DNA from: a virus
Strand: one strand, 5' to 3'
DNA length: 25,861 nt
IMG/VR virus record: IMGVR_UViG_3300035212_002106
Coordinates: 1 to 25,861 of that record
A program made the position numbers and the translations under genes. The notes below the pieces were generated by a model, which was given only the letters and a program-made list of their open reading frames with translations, made no database searches and was not told where the DNA came from. Of this stretch, positions 7,194 through 13,155 are shown in pieces (position 1 is the stretch's first letter; every line of letters begins with the position of its first letter).

Positions 7194-7412
7194 TTAAAAT
7201 ATTTCTTCGTCGTACATCATATCATCATATAAAATAGGCTCTGGCATTCTGCATCTATCATCAGCAAAATTAATAGCTATTTCGTTATTATTATTGCAAC
7301 AACCTAAACCATAAAAGCTTAAACCTAAACCAGCTAAAGCTAATCCATTTAAATTGTTTTTTCCACGAATAACTTGTAAATTTCGTCCGCTTTGTTGTAT
7401 AGTATTTCTCAT
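7194..7412 (-). CDS. Gly-rich mini-protein with INFADD motif and acidic tail
   Basis: The product is 72 aa in three parts. Residues 1-20 are basic, residues 21-39 are hydrophobic and glycine-rich (N-G-L-A-L-A-G-L-G-L-S-F-Y-G-L-G-C-C) and could insert in a membrane or pack as a Gly zipper, and the tail (40-72) contains E-I-A-I-N-F-A-D-D followed by Met and acidic residues. A strong GGGAGG site precedes the ATG. It lies between the acidic coiled-coil gene and the first BclA-like gene. Function unknown; an anchor or adaptor would fit. Confidence 0.55.
   Translation of the reverse strand: MRNTIQQSGRNLQVIRGKNNLNGLALAGLGLSFYGLGCCNNNNEIAINFADDRCRMPEPILYDDMMYDEEIF
7256..7280. repeat. 25-base direct repeat, copy 2 (encodes IAINFADD)
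   Basis: This copy is identical to 7098-7122 and encodes the same octapeptide in the 72-aa protein. Copies lie in the same orientation 158 bases apart, so recombination could delete the intervening gene junction. Confidence 0.9.
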
Positions 7413-7436
7413 AAAGACAACCTCCCTTTGATTAAA

Positions 7437-8018
7437 TTAGCTAACTTTAGCTTCTAATTCAAAAACTTTATTTTCTAAAGCATCAAATTTTTCTATTATC
7501 ATGTCCATTTTTTCATCTAAAGCCGTCTTAACTTCTGTTTCCATTTCTTCAGATTTTTCCATTTCTTCAGTTTCCACTTCTGAAGTTTCTTCTTCTTTAG
7601 AAGTTTCTTCTTCCATTTCTTTTTCTTCTTGAATTGGAATATCTACAAAAATGAAAGCTTCTTCTGGTAACTCTTCATCAGCTATTTCATCTGCTAAATT
7701 AACTGCTTGATAAGAAAATATTTTACTATCTTCATTACTTAAATCCATCTCTGTATCCATATTGTTAAAACCATCAGGAATTACATTAATAGTAGCTAAA
7801 GTGTCAATTATTCCATCAAATTTTTTGTTATCACACATACAAGACATTAAAATCAAGTTGTGAGTTTTCATTATTTCTTTTAATTTATCTACAAAAGTTG
7901 CATTTAAAATATTTTTTTCTTCGATTAAATCCTGTCCAAGTAGTAAATGTTTATCAACAAATACATAACCAATTGGTCTACTTGCATTAATTTTAGAATA
8001 ATCTTTCATACTTCCCAT
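7437..8018 (-). CDS. Acidic protein with C-terminal coiled coil
   Basis: I choose the ATG at 8018 because the in-frame GTG at 8027 lies inside its ribosome binding site AGGTGA; the product is 193 aa. Residues 1-90 look globular. Residues about 105-111 read A-V-N-L-A-D-E, close to the I-N-F-A-D-D motif of its two neighbours. Residues about 125-170 are a Glu-rich tract, and the last 25 form heptads (M-I-I-E-K-F-D-A-L-E-N-K-V-F-E-L-E) typical of an oligomerising coiled coil. No family recognised. Confidence 0.6.
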   Translation of the reverse strand: MGSMKDYSKINASRPIGYVFVDKHLLLGQDLIEEKNILNATFVDKLKEIMKTHNLILMSCMCDNKKFDGIIDTLATINVIPDGFNNMDTEMDLSNEDSKIFSYQAVNLADEIADEELPEEAFIFVDIPIQEEKEMEEETSKEEETSEVETEEMEKSEEMETEVKTALDEKMDMIIEKFDALENKVFELEAKVS

Positions 8019-8027
8019 ATTTTTCAC

Positions 8028-8330
8028 CTACTTCTTTTTTAAGGTTTCAATTTCAGACTTTAAATATGCTATTTCTTTATCTCTTTTTAAGTCTTTTTGA
8101 AATAACAAATTAATAATATCTGTTTTTTTATTATATTTACTTAAAACTTTTATTAATATTTTTTCATTTTCAATATTAGAAAAATATTTATTTAAAAATG
8201 ACATTATAGAATTAACTAATTCTTCTTCATTATCAGGGTTATCAAAATAATCACTAAAAATTTTTAATAATTCCGCTTTTTCTTTAGGATTTTTTAAAAC
8301 ACTTTCAATAAAACCAGTCGCTAAACTCAT
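8028..8330 (-). CDS. Small helical protein with coiled-coil C-terminus
   Basis: The 100-aa product begins MSLATGFIESVLKNPKEKAE, is mainly helical, and finishes in a short coiled coil (I-A-Y-L-K-S-E-I-E-T-L-K-K-K). GGAGA precedes the ATG and overlaps the end of the upstream gene, while its own stop abuts the ribosome binding site of the 7437-8018 gene, so the three coiled-coil genes are tightly coupled. No signal peptide, TM segment or known domain. Confidence 0.55.
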   Translation of the reverse strand: MSLATGFIESVLKNPKEKAELLKIFSDYFDNPDNEEELVNSIMSFLNKYFSNIENEKILIKVLSKYNKKTDIINLLFQKDLKRDKEIAYLKSEIETLKKK

Positions 8331-8333
8331 TTT

Positions 8334-9089
8334 TTATCTCCTCTTTTTCTTATTAGATTTTTTATTTTTTTCTAATAAGTTTAAAGGTGGAGAGTTTATA
8401 TTTGTTTCAGCATCTAAAATTATATTGTTTTTTGTAGTTTCTTCTGAATTTATAATATTCTCATCAACTAAAGAATTTTCAACTAATGCAGGTTCTTCCA
8501 TCACTTGCAAATTATCAGGAATATCTATCATTTCAATTTCTAAATTTTCTGGAATATCTATTTTTTCATTAGCTACTTCATTAATTAAATTTGAATTGTT
8601 TTCAATAGATTGAACTTGAATATTATTTTTTTCTACAAAATCCATAAGCAAGTTAAATCGTTCGTTAGATTGATTTAACTTTTCCTCTAAAACATTTATT
8701 TTATTTTCTAAAATCGGATTATATCCATTTTCTTCATTATTAAATAATTCCTCTAATTCTTCAGCTAATTCTTTGTGTGCATTATCTAAAATTCTTTTTT
8801 TCTCTGATAGATGTGGATATTTATTTAAATATCTTTCAAATGCTTTAAGTTTTCTTTTTTGCAAAACTTCCTCTTCTGATACTTGAGGGGTATTGTTTTG
8901 TTGTAAAAGTTGTTGGGGAATTTGATTATTTAAATAATTATTATTTTGATTATTTTGATTATTTTTTTGTATCATACTATTAATAAACATAGGTGCTGCT
9001 TCTTTAACAGTTGAAATAATTGTTGGAACTAATTCGTTAATCGCTTGTTTTGTTATTTCAGATTTTGCTAAAGCACTAAAAACATCCAT
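8334..9089 (-). CDS. Coiled-coil protein with Asn/Gln-rich linker
   Basis: The 251-aa product has an amphipathic helical N-terminus (1-42: alternating hydrophobic and charged, as in membrane-surface helices), an Asn/Gln-rich linker (43-70), helical and coiled-coil segments (78-160), an acidic region containing I-D-I-P-[ED]-N-L twice, and a basic tail K-K-S-N-K-K-K-R-R. An AAGGAAAGG site precedes the ATG. It follows the strong terminator at 9135-9165. A scaffold or linker role is an inference from architecture. Confidence 0.55.
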   Translation of the reverse strand: MDVFSALAKSEITKQAINELVPTIISTVKEAAPMFINSMIQKNNQNNQNNNYLNNQIPQQLLQQNNTPQVSEEEVLQKRKLKAFERYLNKYPHLSEKKRILDNAHKELAEELEELFNNEENGYNPILENKINVLEEKLNQSNERFNLLMDFVEKNNIQVQSIENNSNLINEVANEKIDIPENLEIEMIDIPDNLQVMEEPALVENSLVDENIINSEETTKNNIILDAETNINSPPLNLLEKNKKSNKKKRR

Positions 9090-9134
9090 CTTGCCTTTCC
9101 TTTCTTATATATATTAAGACTTAATAATAATATA

Positions 9135-9165
9135 TTAAAAAAGGTTAGGCAAAATAGCCTAGCCC
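9135..9165 (-). terminator. Strong intrinsic terminator after the 115-aa gene
   Basis: GGTTAGGC (9143-9150) pairs with GCCTAGCC (9157-9164) with one G-U wobble, and on the - strand it runs into six T. It is among the most GC-rich stems in the window. It separates the 9188-9535 gene from the rest of the module, so the 115-aa protein would be overproduced relative to downstream genes. Confidence 0.8.
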
Positions 9166-9187
9166 TTGTTTAAATTAATATTAAGTT

Positions 9188-9535
9188 TTAACCTAAAATT
9201 TGATTATTTCCTCGTGAAGGCATTCCATTAACTGCAATTCCTCCACCTTGATTAGCTAATAATATTGTTAAAACATCATTTTTGCTTTGATTAGCTATAT
9301 TTAAATTAGTTGCTGCGTTTCTTTCAGCGTTGTTTTTATCTCCAACAGTGAAAACCCATCCAAGAATTCCTATAACTGCTGCTCCACCTAATAAATATAA
9401 TCCTGTTTTTCCTGCTGCTGCAGTTGAAGTATGGTCGCTCATTGCAAATGCTGCTGCAAGGTCGCCTTTATCTCCACCTGATTTTAATTCTACTGTACGG
9501 ATGTCTCCGCCTGACGCATATTCACCATAACGCAT
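9188..9535 (-). CDS. Small one-TM protein, probably abundant
   Basis: The 115-aa product is unusual in this gene set: rich in Gly/Ala and low in Lys/Asn. Residues 1-43 are polar with two S-G-G-D repeats; residues about 45-64 (G-L-Y-L-L-G-G-A-A-V-I-G-I-L-G-W-V-F-T-V) form one TM helix; residues 65-115 are polar and end in a Gly-rich tail. There is no cleavable signal. TTGGAGGAAA precedes the ATG, and a strong terminator follows the stop. The size, composition and single TM are reminiscent of virion membrane or coat peptides, but no homologue is recognised. It heads the accessory module. Confidence 0.6.
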   Translation of the reverse strand: MRYGEYASGGDIRTVELKSGGDKGDLAAAFAMSDHTSTAAAGKTGLYLLGGAAVIGILGWVFTVGDKNNAERNAATNLNIANQSKNDVLTILLANQGGGIAVNGMPSRGNNQILG

Positions 9536-9597
9536 GATATTTCCTCCAATTAATTTATATTTTTTTAAAATAATATAACTATATTAAGAGAAATACC

Positions 9598-9626
9598 TTG
9601 CAATATAAAACATTTTTTGTTATAAT
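9598..9626 (+). promoter_or_regulatory. Candidate + strand promoter facing the hairpin
   Basis: TTGCAA (9598-9603), 17 bases, TATAAT (9621-9626). It points away from the 9188-9535 gene and into the hairpin at 9655-9738, so it would make a short RNA of about 105 bases starting near 9633. TTGCAA is its own reverse complement and might also serve a - strand promoter for the gene at 9535, though the matching -10 on that strand is poor. Confidence 0.4.
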
Positions 9627-9654
9627 TAAGTTGTTCAGAACTAAATTAAAAAAC

Positions 9655-9738
9655 AAAAAAAGACTTTTTAAAAGTAATTTTATATATATAAGATATTCTC
9701 TTAATATATATATTATAAACTCTTAAGAAGTCTTTTTT
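9655..9738. terminator. Long inverted repeat, bidirectional terminator
   Basis: AAAAAAGACT (9656-9665) pairs with AGTCTTTTTT (9729-9738). The stem continues inward with one wobble and one mismatch, then an A+T-rich arm closes around 9690-9700. On the - strand it ends in a T run after AAAAAGTC, and ends the long late operon; on the + strand it also ends in six T. With the + promoter at 9598-9626 it could be nearly the whole of a small RNA. Confidence 0.75.
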
Positions 9739-9771
9739 GTCCGTTCATAGTTCGTTTATAGTCCGTTTATT
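9739..9771. repeat. Three 11-bp tandem repeats beside the terminator
   Basis: Units GTCCGTTCATA (9739-9749), GTTCGTTTATA (9750-9760) and GTCCGTTTATT (9761-9771) are direct copies with few changes. They span the last codons and stop of the 9745-10485 gene and touch the hairpin. Chance repetition in coding sequence is less likely because the array crosses the stop codon. Confidence 0.7.
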
Positions 9772-10485
9772 TTCTTCATAAGCGAAACCAATTAGAACTA
9801 ACATTTTATTAATTTTTTCATAAAAACTTGTTTTACAAATATATTTATCTTTATTAACTTGTGCATGATTTTTATTATATTTTAGGTTCTGTACAAGCAA
9901 TTCCATTTCTTCGCCGTATTGTTCACTTAAATTATTAATAATTTCTTTTAAAAGTTCGTTTTTTTCTCCTGCATGATAATATTCTTTAATAATTTTCGAT
10001 ACAGGATGACTAAAATTAATTCCTAGTGGCAAATTTAATAAAATTTCAAAATCTATAGAATTAAAAGCCATCAATATACATATAATTAATAATAAAAAAG
10101 GATTATTTATAAATTTTGCTATTGTCAAGTAAATAATTAAATTAGAAGTAGTAGCTATAAAACACATTAAAGGAAAAGAATGTAGAACTGTCCAATACCT
10201 TTTATTATGCTTTTCTTCTAACTCTTCAGAATATTTTTCTAAACTATCTCTTATAAAAAAAGAAAATATAAATAAAAAAAATGTTAATTTGTAAATTCCG
10301 TTTTTATTGTCAAATAGATAAGATAATAAAAAGAAAAAAGAGTATTGAATTATTGAAATAACAGATTTATCAACAAACCAAATCGTTGCATCTAATTTAA
10401 CCTTAAAAGTTTTTAAAATAAAAAAAATAATTTTATCTAACCTTACTTTAAAAATTTTAAAAATAAAAATTAAAAATTTATTCAT
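9745..10485 (-). CDS. Multi-pass membrane protein, end of late operon
   Basis: The product is 246 aa. Its N-terminus has an internal repeat: F-K-V-R-L-D-K-I-I-F-F then F-K-V-K-L-D-A-T-I-W-F (about 12-37). Hydrophobic segments lie at about 42-62, 67-78, 105-125 and 128-150, so four TM helices with a soluble C-terminal third. GAGGG precedes the ATG and overlaps the 26-aa gene upstream. It lies in a run of membrane genes after the peptidase, which suggests a role in host lysis or membrane modification. No family recognised. Confidence 0.55.
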   Translation of the reverse strand: MNKFLIFIFKIFKVRLDKIIFFILKTFKVKLDATIWFVDKSVISIIQYSFFFLLSYLFDNKNGIYKLTFFLFIFSFFIRDSLEKYSEELEEKHNKRYWTVLHSFPLMCFIATTSNLIIYLTIAKFINNPFLLLIICILMAFNSIDFEILLNLPLGINFSHPVSKIIKEYYHAGEKNELLKEIINNLSEQYGEEMELLVQNLKYNKNHAQVNKDKYICKTSFYEKINKMLVLIGFAYEENKRTINEL

Positions 10486-10489
10486 TATT

Positions 10490-10570
10490 TTAACCCTCTA
10501 ACTTTTTTAATTCTTCTATTCTTTTTGCTTTTTCTAATTCTGATAAATTTCCTAAAACGACTAAACCCAT
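10490..10570 (-). CDS. 26-aa peptide gene with strong ribosome binding site
   Basis: GGGGGTGA lies just before ATG 10570. The peptide begins MGLVVLGNLSELEKAKRIEE and ends K-K-L-E-G. It has a hydrophobic first third and a charged helical remainder. Its stop is 4 bases before the ATG of the membrane gene at 10485, so it may act as a coupled leader or as a small partner of the membrane proteins on each side. Confidence 0.5.
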   Translation of the reverse strand: MGLVVLGNLSELEKAKRIEELKKLEG

Positions 10571-10585
10571 ATTTTCACCCCCTCT

Positions 10586-11149
10586 CTATATTTTAAATCT
10601 GTATTTATAAATCAATAAACAAATATAAATAAGAAAATAAACAACTGCCCATAAAACTTGCAATAATACTTGTAGATTTAAAATATTATAAGATTTTAAT
10701 TTTTCATAAATTTTTTTATAATTCTTAACTTGAGATAATAAATAAAAAATAGGAAAACTTAAAATTATAGAAATTAAATCTTGATATTTTAATTCTAATT
10801 TTATATCATATTTAAATAATATTTTTTGTAATATTAAAAAAACAAATAATTCAGACGCTATTTTTAATACAAATAATCCTGTTATTTTTATTTGCATAAA
10901 AAGAGGTTTATTTTTGTTTATTTCTTTGTTTTTATTACTTCTTTTTACAAAATAGTACATACTAAAATTTAATAAGGTAATTCTTAATAAAATTGATAAT
11001 ACAAAATTAACTGGTGTAATAAAATATAAACTTAAATAACTTAATATTCCTACTAATCCTCCTAGTAATAAGTTTTGTTTATAAAAATTAGTAACTATTC
11101 CAGTTAAAAGCATTCCCTCAAAAAAACTTACAATTAAATATGTTAAAAT
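10586..11149 (-). CDS. Multi-pass membrane protein, possible ATT start
   Basis: From the ATG at 11113 the protein has 175 aa, but GAGGG touches that ATG with only one base between, which is too close. The frame stays open upstream to the TAA of the preceding gene. An ATT at 11149 lies 9 bases after GAGGGG and adds a hydrophobic stretch, M-L-T-Y-L-I-V-S-F-F-E-G, giving 187 aa. Hydrophobic segments follow at about 28-60, 88-108, 124-138 and 160-180. It could be a holin-like or exclusion protein; no family is recognised. The start is uncertain. Confidence 0.5.
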   Translation of the reverse strand: MLTYLIVSFFEGMLLTGIVTNFYKQNLLLGGLVGILSYLSLYFITPVNFVLSILLRITLLNFSMYYFVKRSNKNKEINKNKPLFMQIKITGLFVLKIASELFVFLILQKILFKYDIKLELKYQDLISIILSFPIFYLLSQVKNYKKIYEKLKSYNILNLQVLLQVLWAVVYFLIYICLLIYKYRFKI

Positions 11150-11155
11150 TTTAAA

Positions 11156-11668
11156 TTACCCCTCTTTTTCTTCATATTCTTTTCTTGCTTTTTCATTCTT
11201 TACTTCTGCTATTTTTAATGAAATTAAGCACTTACTACATAAATACAATAAAGCCAAAACATTTATTTGTTTATTGCTTTGTAAAAAAATTTCAAGTCCT
11301 TCAAAATTTAAATATTCTGCTAATTCCTTTATATATTGATAAGGAATAACATTAAACATAAAAATTATAAAACTATAAAAAAGTAAATCAAGTATAGTTG
11401 CTTTAAATTGATATATAATATCATGTTGAGTATTTAAAAAATCTTTATTATTTTTATTATATTTAAAATTTAATTTATTAAAACAAATAAAATTTAAAAT
11501 GTCGTACACTATGCACCAAATATAAATTAAATAATACTTAATTTTAAATGTTTTTACTTTTGTAAAATAAATTAAAGCGTTAAAAATAGATAATGTAAAA
11601 AAATATTTAAAATCCTTTATGGAAGGTAAAATCTCTTTAAGTTCATTTATAAATAAATTTTCAATAAT
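11156..11668 (-). CDS. Membrane protein with apparent ATT start
   Basis: The frame is open well above GTG 11509, the first conventional start, which has no ribosome binding site. Upstream there is no ATG, GTG or TTG in frame. AGGGG lies 7 bases before ATT-ATT (11668/11665), giving 170 aa starting I-I-E-N-L-F-I-N-E-L-K-E-I-L-P-S. Hydrophobic segments are found at about 22-31, 46-58, 97-113 and 142-152. Charged residues crowd the C-terminus. The N-terminal I-N-E-L-K-E-I-L-P form resembles some phage holins, a weak resemblance only. Minus-one frameshifting from the gene at 11692 is the alternative. Confidence 0.55.
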   Translation of the reverse strand: MIENLFINELKEILPSIKDFKYFFTLSIFNALIYFTKVKTFKIKYYLIYIWCIVYDILNFICFNKLNFKYNKNNKDFLNTQHDIIYQFKATILDLLFYSFIIFMFNVIPYQYIKELAEYLNFEGLEIFLQSNKQINVLALLYLCSKCLISLKIAEVKNEKARKEYEEKEG

Positions 11669-11691
11669 ATACCAGCCCCTGTCTGCGGACT

Positions 11692-11856
11692 TTATTTTTT
11701 GTTGCTTTTTGTTTCAATTGTTAATTCAATTTTTTCAATTTTTTCGTTTTCATCTTTTTCTATTTTTATAATTTTGCTTAAAGCAATAATTGAAATTAAT
11801 AAAATCAAAAAAAGTAAAAAGAAAAATGTAATTATAGTTGCAATTTCAAAATAAAT
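11692..11856 (-). CDS. Small one-TM protein with apparent ATT start
   Basis: The frame opens after an in-frame TAA and contains no ATG, GTG or TTG near its beginning. ATT at 11856 lies 6 bases after AGAGG, an ideal position. The 54-aa product has a TM helix at about residues 4-26 and a charged Lys/Glu coiled tail. Size, topology and position resemble small accessory lysis proteins, but no homologue is recognised. It follows a similar 61-aa gene by 12 bases. Confidence 0.5.
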   Translation of the reverse strand: MYFEIATIITFFFLLFLILLISIIALSKIIKIEKDENEKIEKIELTIETKSNKK

Positions 11857-11868
11857 ATTAAACCTCTT

Positions 11869-12054
11869 TTATTTATTCTTATTTGTTTCTTCTTGATTTA
11901 ATCTTACCTCTCTAAAATTCCACAACATCGACTTCTGACTTTCTTTTAAATTATTAATATCATATTTTAAATTATTAATATATTCTTTTAAATCATATAT
12001 AAAAATAATTAAAATTATTAATAAAGTTATATTTATTATACCTAATAAAAACAT
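11869..12054 (-). CDS. Small one-TM protein with coiled tail
   Basis: The 61-aa product has a TM helix at residues 3-22 followed by a helical stretch with heptad spacing (L-K-E-Y-I-N-N-L-K-Y-D-I-N-N-L-K). This is the layout of many small phage holin-partner and haemolysin-like proteins, although usually the TM is at the other end in XhlA. The ATG lies right after the stop of the peptidase gene with no clear ribosome binding site, so it is probably coupled to it. Confidence 0.55.
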   Translation of the reverse strand: MFLLGIINITLLIILIIFIYDLKEYINNLKYDINNLKESQKSMLWNFREVRLNQEETNKNK

Positions 12055-12055
12055 T

Positions 12056-12556
12056 TTATACCACTTTTTCTATTATAAATTTTTTAGTAATTGCTGTAAC
12101 ATCGTTTTCAGCTTTAGCAAATTTCAATAATCCTCCTAGCGTTTTTTGTCCAAAACCACTATCGATTATTTTATAATCTTGAAATTTTGCACCTGCTTCT
12201 GCTTCATTAAATACTACATAATGACTAAAACTATTTTTTTTAACTCTTAATATTGCAGGTATTCCTTTTTGTACACAAGCAAAAGCATCAGGAGCCATAG
12301 TACATTTAAATTTTTGACCTAAAACAACCATCGGCAAATAAGTTACATCTCCGTTTTCATTCGTTCCATTTAAAACTACATCTTTTACAATTTGTCTAAA
12401 TTTATCAGGAGTAGCTTTTAGCATATAAGCAATAATCATTGACATTGACATTACACAACAACCATAAGATTTTAAAGTTGTATTATTTTTAAATTTTATA
12501 TCTTGAAATTTTGTATCATATTGTAATATAGTTGGTATACCTTTTATACTGAACAT
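12056..12556 (-). CDS. C39-like cysteine peptidase, putative endolysin
   Basis: The start is ATG 12556, because GTG 12565 lies in its ribosome binding site AAAGGTGA. The 166-aa protein has a papain-like layout: residues Y-G-C-C (31-34) with Cys33 as probable nucleophile, S-H-Y-V-V-F (111-116) with His112, and I-I-D-S-G (130-134) with Asp132. The phrase G-I-P-A-I-L-R-V before the His is typical of peptidase C39-like domains. There is no signal peptide, TM or wall-binding domain. Beside several holin-like genes, an endolysin that cleaves cell-wall peptide bridges is the best reading; a virion- or host-protein protease is possible. Confidence 0.65.
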   Translation of the reverse strand: MFSIKGIPTILQYDTKFQDIKFKNNTTLKSYGCCVMSMSMIIAYMLKATPDKFRQIVKDVVLNGTNENGDVTYLPMVVLGQKFKCTMAPDAFACVQKGIPAILRVKKNSFSHYVVFNEAEAGAKFQDYKIIDSGFGQKTLGGLLKFAKAENDVTAITKKFIIEKVV

Positions 12557-12567
12557 AAAAATCACCT

Positions 12568-13155
12568 TTATTTAATTATTTTAGTTGTTCCTGTACTTCC
12601 TGTTTCTGCTACTATAACTCCGTTACTATCTTTATACTCAATTATAGTAAATAAATATTTATCACTTACCATATTATAACCTAATATTGCATCTATTAAT
12701 AGTTTTGATGTAGTTTTTGCAACCGTCATTTTTAAATCTTCTCTTGAATTATACCAAATATTGTTTTTTACTATAATCTTTATATATCCAGTATCAGATA
12801 ACTCTGGAGTTACACTTTCTAAAACATCTGCTCCTGTTTCTAAAATTAATGCTACTCTTTCATTAAATAACTCAATATTTTCATCTGTTGGCTTGAATAT
12901 TACCTTTTCTTTTTTTTCTTTTTGGGTTTTAGTAGTTTTTGTAGTCGTCGTTGGTAAGGTACTCTTTGGTGCTTGTTTTGGTTTATCGTTATCTCCTACT
13001 CTTAATAAAAACCATATAGACATCAGACAACCCAACACTGTTAATCCTATTTTTAAATCTTTTCCTATAGTGCTATGTCTCCATAATATATAAATACTAA
13101 CTGGTGGTATAAAAATCAATGTAAATATGAATAAAGCGATTGTTTTTTTACTCAT
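12568..13155 (-). CDS. Two-TM protein with extracytoplasmic or soluble C-domain
   Basis: The product is 195 aa. TM helices lie at about residues 6-24 and 36-51, followed by a Pro/Thr/Lys linker (58-85) and a mixed alpha/beta domain (90-195). The end of that domain, with N-N-I-W-Y-N-S-R-E-D-L and V-S-D-K-Y-L-F-T-I-I-E-Y, is like a small domain found in many low-GC Gram-positive membrane proteins. It overlaps the previous gene by 8 bases and stops just before the peptidase gene. Its phage role is unknown. Confidence 0.55.
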   Translation of the reverse strand: MSKKTIALFIFTLIFIPPVSIYILWRHSTIGKDLKIGLTVLGCLMSIWFLLRVGDNDKPKQAPKSTLPTTTTKTTKTQKEKKEKVIFKPTDENIELFNERVALILETGADVLESVTPELSDTGYIKIIVKNNIWYNSREDLKMTVAKTTSKLLIDAILGYNMVSDKYLFTIIEYKDSNGVIVAETGSTGTTKIIK

